Assembly (NCBI GenBank): GCA_046297935.1
Contig: JBKBHA010000009.1
Span: 1-64,000 of the forward strand
DNA from: CAYMZZ01 sp046297935
GTDB lineage: Bacteria > Bacteroidota > Bacteroidia > Chitinophagales > Chitinophagaceae
DNA: 64,000 bases
Reading direction: 5' to 3'
Below the pieces are notes generated by a model that made no database searches, was not told the DNA's origin, and saw nothing but the letters and a program-made list of their open reading frames with translations. The translations under genes and the position numbers were made by a program. Below are positions 33,464-42,602 of the stretch, piece after piece (position 1 is the first letter of the stretch; each line of letters starts with the position of its first letter).

Positions 33464-34977
33464 GCGGCCGACCTTCGCTGGCGAATCAGCTCCAAAGTGG
33501 TATTCAGTTTGTAATCGAGTCCGGCGCGAATAGCTTCGGGCGTGGGACCAGAAAAAATTTCAGGCTGCACTCCCCGTCCATTATGAGGCAGGTCCTTGTT
33601 GATCACCAACCGGAACAATGGTAAACGAAAACGCACTTTGGTCTTTGGAAGTGTTACATCTGGTATCAGCCAAGCCGAGTTGCCATAGGCTCCGCCGCCG
33701 GTTTCTTCACCAATCAGGGTCACATTGTCCTGTTCCCGCAACGTTCCCGCAAAAAGTGTGGTAGCAGAGAAAGAATTGCCACCTGTCAGAATATAAACCT
33801 GTCCATTGAAATGGTTCTTTTTCCTCGGCTTAAAATGATGCTTTTCGTAATACCCGAAATGGTAGTTACCGTCTTTTTTCTTTCTGGTGAAAAAGGTAAT
33901 AAATAACCGGTTAAAAAAATCGTTTTGAATATAGCGGCTATAGGTTTTACGTTTGGCAGGTGCATACAGTGAGTCGGCTACTTTGAAAGGACGATCGCTT
34001 AGAAAACGGGTAAGCAATGTGCTGTTGGTAACACTGCCGCCACCGTTGCCCCTTACGTCAATGACCAGGTGCTCTATCTGGTGTTTCCGGAGTGTTCTAA
34101 ATGACCGTCGAAAGAAGCGTTTTAGCCCGAAGCCCCGACCAAATGAATTCAGATCCATCATGGCTATACGATCGGTGCTGTCGATTTTGAGCAGACGTAC
34201 CGCATTTCGCCGCATTTCGCGTCGCTCGCGGCGGCTGGGTTGTGGCGGCCGCTGAACGTCGGGAGGGCGGCGTCGGGTAGTATCGCGCACAGGCACATAA
34301 GGACGCAGCGCCATGCGTTTTTCGTTTCCGGCGGAATCGATATAGCGGATGTCGTAAAACGGAGGAAAACCATATACCGAGCTGTACAGACTGCCAAAGA
34401 AGCCCCGATTGCTTAAGGTTTGAAATTTATGGGTTCGATTGTATCCGTCGGTTGACAGAAATTTGAAAAGGGAGTCGGCAATCTCGCTCACAGCCACTCC
34501 GTTGATCGATCGAATTTCAGTACCCCGGGTCAGGATGCTATCGCGCGGGTTAATGTTGGCTGCTACTACTGCATTTTCCTCCCAAAGCTTAAGACTGAGT
34601 GGAAATATGCGACGGATTCGACTCGTATCACTATAGCGAGCGTAGCGCTTGCTGCTGCGGATAGTGGTATGGCCACAATTGATGCGAGCCGTAACATAGC
34701 TGAGTACATGGCGAAACTGAGGTTCCGTAAGGCTGTCATTAAGTTGTGCCGCGCCCCAGTTGAAATAATAGTTGATACTGTCGGGCGAGCTGTACCAGTA
34801 TAAACCCGGATGAGCCTCCTCCAGGGTAGTACGAAAAACAGCATAGTCCTTTTGCAATTCAGCAGGACTGTATTTGTGCAGCGGCGACCGCGCCAATTTT
34901 CCTGTATGGCAACTCCAAAAGCTGCAACACAGGGTGGCCATAATGATCAGTGAGAAAACGCTGCATTTCCTGCTCAT
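33454..34977 (-). CDS. S41 family peptidase (predicted lipoprotein)
   Basis: 507 residues. The N-terminus has a hydrophobic segment ending in a lipobox-like FWSC (about residue 23), suggesting an outer-membrane or periplasmic lipoprotein. A PDZ-like region contains GTEIRSINGVAV, followed by an Arg/Pro-rich insert (about 228-258, RRRPPDVQRPPQPSRRERREMRR). The S41 domain shows LVIDVRGNGGGSVTNS and the Ser region TGGNSFSATTLFAG, then GEETGGGAYGN. Cleaves unknown peptides. The basic insert is unusual and may bind polyanions. Confidence 0.88.
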   Translation of the reverse strand: MSRKCSVFSLIIMATLCCSFWSCHTGKLARSPLHKYSPAELQKDYAVFRTTLEEAHPGLYWYSSPDSINYYFNWGAAQLNDSLTEPQFRHVLSYVTARINCGHTTIRSSKRYARYSDTSRIRRIFPLSLKLWEENAVVAANINPRDSILTRGTEIRSINGVAVSEIADSLFKFLSTDGYNRTHKFQTLSNRGFFGSLYSSVYGFPPFYDIRYIDSAGNEKRMALRPYVPVRDTTRRRPPDVQRPPQPSRRERREMRRNAVRLLKIDSTDRIAMMDLNSFGRGFGLKRFFRRSFRTLRKHQIEHLVIDVRGNGGGSVTNSTLLTRFLSDRPFKVADSLYAPAKRKTYSRYIQNDFFNRLFITFFTRKKKDGNYHFGYYEKHHFKPRKKNHFNGQVYILTGGNSFSATTLFAGTLREQDNVTLIGEETGGGAYGNSAWLIPDVTLPKTKVRFRLPLFRLVINKDLPHNGRGVQPEIFSGPTPEAIRAGLDYKLNTTLELIRQRRSAAQP

Positions 34978-34984
34978 TCACCTT

Positions 34985-36013
34985 TTATTTCAAGTGGTTC
35001 CAACCCTGGGCGGTCAGGGCATGTTTGTTCCCCGATTTTGTAATGATTTGCGAACCGGCCTCTGCTTCAGTCATATAACCAACAACGCTGATATCTTCTC
35101 GAAGCAACAGCTTGTCGTAGTCTTCCTGTGCAATGGTGAAGAGTAGTTCATAGTCCTCACCACCACTTAACGCGCAGGCCGTTGGATCTATTTCAAATTT
35201 AAATGCAGCTTTTCGCATTTCTTCGGCTATGGGGAGCTTGTCTTCATATAGCACGCAACCAAGTCCGCTGTCTTTACAGATGTGCAGGAGGTCTGAGCTG
35301 AGTCCGTCGCTCACGTCGATCATGGAAGTAGGTTGAATGCCTGCTTCCGCCAGAAATTGCACAATCTCTTTGCGAGCCTCAGGTTTAAGCAAACGACCTA
35401 TTACGTAGGATTCATTTTCCAGATCGGGTTGCACGCCCGGGCTTTCCATGAATATTTTCTTTTCACGTTCCAGAAAGAGAAGCCCTACATAGGCTGCACC
35501 CAGGTCGCCTGATACACAGATCAAATCGCCTTTGCGTGCTGTATTGCGGCGTACAAACTTTTCGGGCGCCACTTCGCCAATAGCAGTAACCGAAATGATA
35601 AAGCCTTTCTGTGAGGAGGAAGTATCGCCACCAACCAGGTCTACGCCATAAGCGCTGCAGGCCGCGTACACGCCCTCATAAAATTCATCGAGCGCTTCCA
35701 CACTAAACCGGTTGCTGAATCCTATGCTCAGTGTAATCTGAGTGGGAGTTGCGTTCATGGCAAAGACATCGCTGAGGTTTACTATCACCGATTTGTAGCC
35801 CAGGTGCTTTAAGGGAGTGTACATGAGGTCAAAATGCACTCCCTCAATCAGCAAATCGGTACTGATTACCGTCTGCTTGCCAAAATGATCGATTACAGCG
35901 CCATCGTCGCCCACACCCACGAGTGTGGAGGCCTGTTGCAGTTCAATATTGCGGGTCAGGTGTTCAATCAATCCAAATTCGCCCAGGCTCGCAATTTCTG
36001 TTCTTGGTTCCAT
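34985..36013 (-). CDS. thiL: Thiamine-monophosphate kinase
   Basis: 342 residues. GDDGAVIDHFGKQTVISTDLLIEGVHFDL gives the ATP and Mg sites; NLSDVFAMNATPTQ and VGGDTSSSQKGFIISVTAIGE follow. Phosphorylates TMP to the cofactor TPP. No other thi genes in the window and no TPP riboswitch seen. Lies between IMPase (21-bp gap) and the S41 gene (7-bp gap) on the same strand. Confidence 0.95.
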   Translation of the reverse strand: MEPRTEIASLGEFGLIEHLTRNIELQQASTLVGVGDDGAVIDHFGKQTVISTDLLIEGVHFDLMYTPLKHLGYKSVIVNLSDVFAMNATPTQITLSIGFSNRFSVEALDEFYEGVYAACSAYGVDLVGGDTSSSQKGFIISVTAIGEVAPEKFVRRNTARKGDLICVSGDLGAAYVGLLFLEREKKIFMESPGVQPDLENESYVIGRLLKPEARKEIVQFLAEAGIQPTSMIDVSDGLSSDLLHICKDSGLGCVLYEDKLPIAEEMRKAAFKFEIDPTACALSGGEDYELLFTIAQEDYDKLLLREDISVVGYMTEAEAGSQIITKSGNKHALTAQGWNHLK

Positions 36014-36034
36014 ATTTTTTGTCTGCCAATGTGT

Positions 36035-36814
36035 TTAAAGTTCCCGACGTTGATGAATGACGTCCAGTAATTCTGCGTGAATCTTACCGTTGCTGGCTAC
36101 GATACGATGTTGATAAGGTGAGTACCTGTTGCCATCAAAGTCCGTTACTTTTCCGCCAGCCTCTTCTACTATCAAAAAGCCCGCCGCACTATCCCAGGCC
36201 TCCAGTTTATGTTCATAAAACCCGTCGAAGCGACCGCATGCAACCCAGCAAAGATCAATGGCTGCCGAACCCAGTCGCCTAACTGGTACACCTTTGCGAA
36301 TAAATCGGTCAAACACTTCCAGGGGTCCGTTTTCCATATTGATATAAGTGTATGGAAAGCCGGTAACCAGGCAGGCCCGTATGGCGCTGCTTTCATTGCT
36401 CACGGCAATAGCCTGATCGTTCAGCGTAGCTCCTTTGCCTTTTTCCGCCTGAAAAAATTCGTTCATATGTGGATTGTAAACTGCACCCAGGATCATTTCT
36501 CCCTGGTATTCCACTCCCACCGATACACAATTCAAAGGTATGCCGTGGGCAAAATTGATGGTACCATCAATAGGATCAATAATCCATTTGTAAGTGCTGT
36601 CCATTACAATTTCGCCCGCTTCTTCGCTCAGTATAAAATGATCGGGGAACTGACGGCGTATCACGTCCATGATGGCTTTTTCTGAAGCATGATCTGCTTC
36701 AGTAACCAGGTTGTTGACACCCTCTTTGTGACTTACGCGAAAAGATCCATTAAAATACCGCTCTATTTCTGCGGCTCCGGCCCTCACGGCCTCCTGTAAA
36801 GTCTGTAAAAGCAT
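36035..36814 (-). CDS. Inositol monophosphatase family protein
   Basis: 259 residues from MLLQTLQEAVRAGAAEIE (36814); upstream ATGs are possible. Metal motifs: EEAGE, WIIDPIDGTINFAHGIP and WDSAAGFLIVEEAGG. Probably a sugar-phosphate or inositol-phosphate phosphatase (SuhB-like). First gene of a leftward run with thiL and the S41 peptidase. Confidence 0.93.
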   Translation of the reverse strand: MLLQTLQEAVRAGAAEIERYFNGSFRVSHKEGVNNLVTEADHASEKAIMDVIRRQFPDHFILSEEAGEIVMDSTYKWIIDPIDGTINFAHGIPLNCVSVGVEYQGEMILGAVYNPHMNEFFQAEKGKGATLNDQAIAVSNESSAIRACLVTGFPYTYINMENGPLEVFDRFIRKGVPVRRLGSAAIDLCWVACGRFDGFYEHKLEAWDSAAGFLIVEEAGGKVTDFDGNRYSPYQHRIVASNGKIHAELLDVIHQRREL

Positions 36815-36934
36815 GTGCAAAGATAGCATTGTTGGCAGCATTCGCTAACTGCCTTTAAGGCAAACAGATAGCAGAGTTTCTATTTTGCATTACCCCTAAA
36901 AACTTCGTACTTAGCAGCCATAAGCCATTGATTT

Positions 36935-38932
36935 TTGCAGCTATCAGTGATCATAGTCAATTTTAACGTACAGCACTTTCTGGAACAGTGCCTTTGTTCG
37001 TTGCGGGCGGCACTGAAGGGCATAGGGGCAGAGATCATTGTGGTAGACAACGCCTCAGACGACGGCAGCCTCAACTATTTGAAACCGCTTTTCCCGGAAG
37101 TCATTTTTGTAGCGAATCCCATCAACACCGGATTTGCCAAAGCCTGCAATCAGGGATGGCGCATGAGCAGTGGCGAGCAGGTGCTGTTTTTGAATCCCGA
37201 TACACTGGTTACGGAAACCGCCGTTAAAAATGCTGTCAGCTTCCTTAACACCACCCCTGATGCAGGCGCCCTTGGTATTCGAATGCTTGATGGCAGCGGG
37301 CGTTTTTTAAAAGAATCCAAGCGTTCCTTTCCTTCTCCCCTCATTTCGCTGTATAAACTCACAGGTCTTGCGCGACTTTTTCCGCGTTCAAAACTTTTTG
37401 CGGCATATCACCTTGGTCATTTGCCCGAACATGCCAATCACCAGGTAGATGTGCTGGCCGGAGCCTTCATGCTGGTGCGGCGCCAACTGCTGGAAGCTAC
37501 TGGTGGCTTCGACGAGCTGTTTTTCATGTATGGAGAAGATGTGGATCTCAGCTATCGACTGCAGCAACAACGCTGTTCCGATACAGGCGGCCAGTATCGC
37601 AATTATTACTATGCAGGCGATTCCATTATTCATTTTAAAGGGGAAAGCACCCGAAAAGCCAGCATGAATTATGTGCGAATGTTCTATACGGCAATGAGCC
37701 TTTTTGTAAAAAAACATTATGGCGCGGGGCGGGCCGGCACATTCAACTTTTTCATTCATCTGGCCATCTGGGGCAGGGCCGCCATATCAGCTATAGGACG
37801 TTTTGTGCGCGCTATTGGCCTGCCGTTGATCGACGCAGGCCTCATTCTTTTGTCTTTTGCATTGGTAAAAATGGTTTGGGCCGATTATGTAAAGCCTGAG
37901 GTACAGTACGAATCACGTTTATTATGGATAGCTTTTCCTGCATTTACCGTTGTTTATCTGATTGCGGCTTACTACGCCGGTCTTTATGATCGGTGGTACA
38001 GGCGGGCCGAGCTGATTCAAAGCACACTGGCAGCCACGTTGCTGGTGCTGGCAGTGTACGCGTTGTTGCCTGAGCAATATCGATTTTCACGAGGCATGAT
38101 TTTGTTTGGAGCGCTGTTGGCGTTTCTGCTAATTGGCCTGCTAAGGCGGCTGCTACTTGCCACCGGCGTGTTGTCGAGGCACCGTCAGCAACATGAGCCT
38201 GCGAGTACACTGGTGCTGGCAACTGAAGAGGAATATGCAGAAGTGCGTCAGTTATTGAAGGAAGCAGGCCTGCAGCAAAAGCTGCTTGGCCGTGTTTCTA
38301 TCAACGACAACCTCAACAACAGTGTGGCAGGCATTTCGGAGCTAAGCCAGTTACAAAAAACAATCACTTTCAGAGAGCTGGTTGTGGTAGCAGGTACTCT
38401 TCCTTTGTCAACCCTTGTAAAAACAATCTCCGGTCTGCCAAAGGGTCTAAGGGTGAAATGGCATTTTTCCGGTAGCCATAGTATTGTTGGCAGCGACTCC
38501 GGCGAATCCAGTGGTGAGTCATTTTCCGCACAGAATGGATTTCAGCTGGCCGATCCCTATCGACGCAGACTGAAGCGGTTAATTGATCTGAGTGTGGCTT
38601 TGTTGGGAATACTAACATGCCCCGTGCAGTTATTCATCGTAAAGCATCCCATTCGGTTTCTTGCTAATTGTTTTTCTGTATTACTGGCGAAAAAAACCTG
38701 GCTGGGCTATTTAGGCGAGGCAAAGGGATTGCCCTTTGTTCGCAAGGCTGTGTTGGGCAGTAATGGAGTGCCGGTGGCACAGGCTTACAAAATGCCTGCC
38801 GAAAGTATTGAGATGCTTGACTACTGGTATGCCCGTGATTATGATCCCGCGCTGGAATGGAAAAAGATATGGCAACTGTATACGAAACTGGGCGCTGGTG
38901 GCGCTGTTTCCGCTCACAAAACAAATACATAA
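36935..38932 (+). CDS. GT2 glycosyltransferase fused to a polyprenyl-glycosylphosphotransferase-like membrane half
   Basis: 665 residues. Residues 1-290 are a GT-A rhamnosyltransferase-like GT2: LSVIIVNFNVQHFLEQCL, VVDNASDDGS, NTGFAKACNQG, LFLNPDT and GGFDELFFMYGEDVDLSYRL. Then four transmembrane helices (about 295-410), a CoA-binding-like region (420-530) and RRLKRLIDLSVALLGILTCPVQLF, which resembles the WbaP/PglC entry helix but stops before the catalytic domain. There is no in-frame ATG near the start; TTG at 36935 gives MQLSVII and GTG at 36947 is the alternative. Membrane glycan synthesis is likely. Confidence 0.8.
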   Translation: MQLSVIIVNFNVQHFLEQCLCSLRAALKGIGAEIIVVDNASDDGSLNYLKPLFPEVIFVANPINTGFAKACNQGWRMSSGEQVLFLNPDTLVTETAVKNAVSFLNTTPDAGALGIRMLDGSGRFLKESKRSFPSPLISLYKLTGLARLFPRSKLFAAYHLGHLPEHANHQVDVLAGAFMLVRRQLLEATGGFDELFFMYGEDVDLSYRLQQQRCSDTGGQYRNYYYAGDSIIHFKGESTRKASMNYVRMFYTAMSLFVKKHYGAGRAGTFNFFIHLAIWGRAAISAIGRFVRAIGLPLIDAGLILLSFALVKMVWADYVKPEVQYESRLLWIAFPAFTVVYLIAAYYAGLYDRWYRRAELIQSTLAATLLVLAVYALLPEQYRFSRGMILFGALLAFLLIGLLRRLLLATGVLSRHRQQHEPASTLVLATEEEYAEVRQLLKEAGLQQKLLGRVSINDNLNNSVAGISELSQLQKTITFRELVVVAGTLPLSTLVKTISGLPKGLRVKWHFSGSHSIVGSDSGESSGESFSAQNGFQLADPYRRRLKRLIDLSVALLGILTCPVQLFIVKHPIRFLANCFSVLLAKKTWLGYLGEAKGLPFVRKAVLGSNGVPVAQAYKMPAESIEMLDYWYARDYDPALEWKKIWQLYTKLGAGGAVSAHKTNT

Positions 38933-39024
38933 ATCATCTAATGGCAGCCTATATTCGCAGCCAGTTATTAGTGGCATAAGCCATCAATAAACAGTACCTT
39001 TAAGTGTCAGCAGAAAGCTGAAAT

Positions 39025-40557
39025 ATGGCAAGTATCATCGATATAAAAATCCCCAAAGCGATTGCAAGTGCATTGCGCATTCCTCCCAATGATGCCCGCA
39101 GGCAACAGATGAGAGTATTAAAGAAGTTGTTGAAGAGGGCCCGGTTCACTGAATTTGGTCAGCGCTACCGGTTTGATGAGGCGCTGCTGCAAAAAGACCC
39201 GGCGCCGATATTTCAACAGAATGTGCCTATTCACGATTACAATAAGATTTACGAAGAGTGGTGGCAAAAAACGCTGGATGGTGTGCCCGATGTGGCATGG
39301 CCCGGCAAGATCAAATATTATGCATTGAGTTCCGGCACCTCGGAAGCCGCCAGCAAGTATATTCCGGTTACAAAAGATCTGCTACGCAGCAATCAGATTA
39401 ACTATATCCGTCAGTTGATAAGTGTATTCGGGTACGAAGAAGCGAATAAAAAGGCCCTGACGCGCGGATTCCTGATGCTGGGCGGTGCAACCGATCTGCA
39501 AAAGGGAAAAGCTGGCTGGTATGCAGGTGATCTGAGTGGAATTCTTGCCAAGAAACGACCTTTCTGGTTTCAGACTTTTTATAAGCCCGGCGGTCGTATT
39601 GCTGCTATTCGCGACTGGAACCAGAAGCTCAACGAAATTGTAGAACATGCCCGCGACTGGGATATTGGTTATATAGTGGGTGTACCCGCATGGTGCCAGA
39701 TGTGCATGGAGATGATCATCGAGCACTATAAGGTGAAAAATATTCACGAAATATGGCCCAATTTCGGAGTGTTTGTGCACGGTGGAGTAGCTTTTGAGCC
39801 GTATAAAAAAGGATTCGAAAAGTTGTTGGGCCGACCAATAGTCTACATCGAAAATTATTTGTCGAGCGAAGGGTTTATAGGCTTTAAAACCCGCGAGCAC
39901 GCCAAGGGTATGCAACTGGTACTGAACAATAATATTTTCTTTGAGTTTGTCCCATTTGATGAAAAAAACTTTGACGCCGATGGCAAGCTGGTGGCCAACC
40001 CAACGGTAAAGATGGTTCATGAAGTAGAGCCCGGCAAGGAATATGCCCTGCTTATGAGTACAAATGCCGGTGCCTGGCGATACCTGATTGGCGACACCGT
40101 GAAGTTTGTAGATATGGAAAAGCATGAGGTGGTTATTACCGGACGTACCAAGCATTTTCTGAGTCTGGTAGGTGAACACCTGAGTGTTGAAAATATGAAC
40201 CGTGCCATTCAACTGGTGAGCGAAGAATTAAATATCAGCATACCCGAATACACCGTTGTCGGTTTTCCGCACGAGGGCTTTTTTGCCCACAAATGGTATG
40301 TGGCTACCGACGATCAGGTAGATGCGGCTGAGCTTCGCAGGCGCATTGATCAACATCTTCGCCAGTTAAACGACGACTATGCCACGGAGCGTGATAGTGC
40401 TTTGAAAGAAGTCTTTTTGGACGTGCTGCCCGAAGATCGGTTTATGCGGTTCATGGAGTTGAAAGGAAAGCTGGGTAGTCAGCACAAGTTTCCGCGGGTG
40501 ATGAAGGGCAGAATGCTTGAAGACTGGAATAAATTTTTAGAAACAGGATCGCTTTGA
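39025..40557 (+). CDS. GH3 family (acyl-acid amido synthetase-like) protein
   Basis: 510 residues, full length for bacterial GH3. The ATP motif is YALSSGTSEAASKYIPV, and the C-domain contains YLIGDTVKFVDMEKHEVVITGRTKHFLSLVGEH. GH3 enzymes adenylate a carboxylic acid and join it to an amino acid; the plant ones conjugate auxin or jasmonate. Bacteroidota homologues are widespread and of unknown substrate. A LysE-type amino-acid exporter starts 22 bp downstream, which suggests export of an amino-acid-derived product. Confidence 0.9.
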   Translation: MASIIDIKIPKAIASALRIPPNDARRQQMRVLKKLLKRARFTEFGQRYRFDEALLQKDPAPIFQQNVPIHDYNKIYEEWWQKTLDGVPDVAWPGKIKYYALSSGTSEAASKYIPVTKDLLRSNQINYIRQLISVFGYEEANKKALTRGFLMLGGATDLQKGKAGWYAGDLSGILAKKRPFWFQTFYKPGGRIAAIRDWNQKLNEIVEHARDWDIGYIVGVPAWCQMCMEMIIEHYKVKNIHEIWPNFGVFVHGGVAFEPYKKGFEKLLGRPIVYIENYLSSEGFIGFKTREHAKGMQLVLNNNIFFEFVPFDEKNFDADGKLVANPTVKMVHEVEPGKEYALLMSTNAGAWRYLIGDTVKFVDMEKHEVVITGRTKHFLSLVGEHLSVENMNRAIQLVSEELNISIPEYTVVGFPHEGFFAHKWYVATDDQVDAAELRRRIDQHLRQLNDDYATERDSALKEVFLDVLPEDRFMRFMELKGKLGSQHKFPRVMKGRMLEDWNKFLETGSL

Positions 40558-40579
40558 TTCCGCCAGCGCCGCCTAATCT

Positions 40580-41209
40580 ATGTTGGATGCATTATTAAAG
40601 GGAATAACACTGGGACTACTGCTGAGCATTTCGGTAGGTCCCGTCATATTCTCCATAATTAAACAAAGCATCAACAATGGCACAAAAGGAGGAATGGCTT
40701 TTGTGGCCGGTGTATCGGCCAGTGATATCGCCCTCGTGCTGATCAGCAATGTATTTACTGAACTTTTCCGAAGTCTAAGCAGCATGCGGCTCGAAATAGG
40801 TATTGCCGGCAGCATCTTCCTGATAGTGATGGGCATTTATTTCCTGTTTTTCAAGCGTGTGCCGGTAAACGAACAGGGACAGCACCTCCTGGTACAGATC
40901 CGCGGAATGGACTATGCCAAGATAGCTTTGTCGGGTTTCCTGATGAATATTCTAAACCCGGCTATTTTCCTTTTCTGGATCACAAGCTCCACCACTTTCA
41001 TCAGCCATACCGTACGTGAACGAATTGTGCTGTTTACGGTGTGCCTGCTGGTTGTGTTTGCATCCGACACTGCAAAAGTACTGCTGGCCGGCAAAATCAG
41101 AAACCGGCTTACACCTCACAATATTCATATACTTAACCGGATAAATGGGATTATTCTCATTGGCTTCGGCATTGCACTTATCTGGGGTTTGCTGGCTTAT
41201 TTTAAATGA
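40580..41209 (+). CDS. LysE family amino-acid exporter
   Basis: 209 residues with six membrane helices. Starts LLKGITLGLLLSISVGPVIFSIIKQSINNGTKGG, the LysE/RhtB signature region, with an N-P segment in GFLMNILNPAIFLFW. Exports amino acids or small polar metabolites from the cytosol. Likely co-transcribed with the GH3 gene. Confidence 0.88.
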   Translation: MLDALLKGITLGLLLSISVGPVIFSIIKQSINNGTKGGMAFVAGVSASDIALVLISNVFTELFRSLSSMRLEIGIAGSIFLIVMGIYFLFFKRVPVNEQGQHLLVQIRGMDYAKIALSGFLMNILNPAIFLFWITSSTTFISHTVRERIVLFTVCLLVVFASDTAKVLLAGKIRNRLTPHNIHILNRINGIILIGFGIALIWGLLAYFK

Positions 41210-41287
41210 AAATGGCCGAGGTCCTTTCTATTTCTTTATAAAATCTTAAAGCTGGCTTTTATCAGCTGGCGGCTGATTTAAACAGAC

Positions 41288-41295
41288 TAAGTTTG
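41288..41295 (+). promoter_or_regulatory. -7 promoter box abutting the 41301 gene
   Basis: TAAGTTTG matches TAnnTTTG and ends 5 nt before the ATG, another predicted leaderless or near-leaderless start. Confidence 0.5.
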
Positions 41296-41300
41296 GCGCC

Positions 41301-41813
41301 ATGAAACCGGTACTGCTTATGCTGCTCCTCGCATTTACCTGCCATTTCAGTCAGGCACAGGGCGGATACCTGTTTGTAAAGAAGGGATACAAAAAGAAGC
41401 GCACTTATACTGAAGGCGACCGTATACTGCTACGTTTGCCCGGAGATACCATTATTGGAGGCCTGATTACCCTGCTGAAAGACGATACTATTTATCTCTT
41501 AGGAAAGCCCATTCCGATGGCTAAGGTGGAGGCTGTTATTGTGCGGACTAAAAAGGACCAAAAATTTCATATACCAGTAAACCAGCTTTTGCTCATAACA
41601 GGTGGCGTGGCGTTAACAACAGCCGGACTAACCCTTAGCAATCAGGCAGAGTTCAACGAGGCGCTCACGGCTGGTCTGGTCATTGGTTATGGCCCGCTGG
41701 TTGTACAATATTTGATCAGCAAACTCAAGCTGGGCCGGCGCGAATTTAATGTTCGCCGAAAATTTCGTCTTCAAATGATCGATTTTCATTTGCCGCGTAG
41801 ACGTGCATTCTAA
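41301..41813 (+). CDS. Secreted/periplasmic protein of unknown function
   Basis: 170 residues with a signal peptide (1-19, ending SQAQ). The mature part is beta-rich at first (GDRILLRLPGDTIIGGLITLLKDDTIYLLGKPIPM), followed by a hydrophobic segment (about 95-112) and a second one, then a basic C-terminus (RREFNVRRKFRLQ). No family recognised. It is probably anchored in the membrane by the C-terminal hydrophobic segments. Confidence 0.65.
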   Translation: MKPVLLMLLLAFTCHFSQAQGGYLFVKKGYKKKRTYTEGDRILLRLPGDTIIGGLITLLKDDTIYLLGKPIPMAKVEAVIVRTKKDQKFHIPVNQLLLITGGVALTTAGLTLSNQAEFNEALTAGLVIGYGPLVVQYLISKLKLGRREFNVRRKFRLQMIDFHLPRRRAF

Positions 41814-41906
41814 AACGTTGTGAGTTCGTAGCCTGTTATCATCCTTTTTGCCTGAAGCGGCGTTCTGCGCGATTAAATACTTGTTCCTATATTGCAGCGG
41901 CAGTTT

Positions 41907-42602
41907 ATGAAAGAATTTCTGAAAAAATGCTGGCGCTGGACGAAGAAGATCTTCCTGATTCTTTTCGTTGCACAATTGGTGTACATCATTCTGCTTCGAT
42001 GGATTGACCCACCCATCACCATCACCCAGCTGGTGAGTTGGGTAAGTGGTCATGGCCTCAAGCGGGATTATGTGGATCGCGAAGACATTTCCCAATACGC
42101 GAGGCTGGCAGTGATTGCCTCCGAAGACCAGCTGTTTGCCGACCACAATGGGTTCGACTGGAAGAGCATTCAAAAGGCCATGGACTACAATAAGAAAAAA
42201 CCCGGCCGTGTGCGTGGAGCAAGCACCATCAGTCAGCAGGTTGCCAAGAACGTATTTCTCTGGCAGGGGCGGAGTTTTGTACGAAAGGGGCTTGAAGTGT
42301 ATTTTACATTTATGATCGAGTTGTTCTGGAGCAAAAAGCGGATACTGGAAATGTATCTGAATGTGATTGAAATGGGCGATGGTATATTCGGCATAGAACG
42401 CGCGGCCAATATCTACTTCAATAAATCTGCGGCCAAATTAACTCAGCAGGAAAGCGCACTAATTGCTGCCTGTCTGCCTAACCCCAAGCGATATAAAGTA
42501 AAACCTCCTTCGCGCTATGTATCGTCGCGCTCGCGGCAGATCATGCAGCAAATGCGTTTTCTGGCGCCCGATGAAGATATTAAGCGAATTATTTCGGATT
42601 GA
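41907..42602 (+). CDS. mtgA: Monofunctional biosynthetic peptidoglycan transglycosylase
   Basis: 231 residues from ATG 41907 (MKEFLKKCWRW). One N-terminal membrane helix, then a GT51 domain: catalytic Glu in AVIASEDQLFADHNGFDW, GASTISQQVAKNVFLWQGRSFVRKGLE, and ILEMYLNVIEMGDGIFGIE. Polymerises lipid II into glycan strands. Overlaps the convergent lipoprotein gene by 14 bp. Confidence 0.95.
   Translation: MKEFLKKCWRWTKKIFLILFVAQLVYIILLRWIDPPITITQLVSWVSGHGLKRDYVDREDISQYARLAVIASEDQLFADHNGFDWKSIQKAMDYNKKKPGRVRGASTISQQVAKNVFLWQGRSFVRKGLEVYFTFMIELFWSKKRILEMYLNVIEMGDGIFGIERAANIYFNKSAAKLTQQESALIAACLPNPKRYKVKPPSRYVSSRSRQIMQQMRFLAPDEDIKRIISD

Noticed and set aside
36035..36834. Linking thiL and IMPase to a thiamine operon
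   Set aside because: No other thi genes or TPP element are present; the proximity alone does not support a shared pathway.
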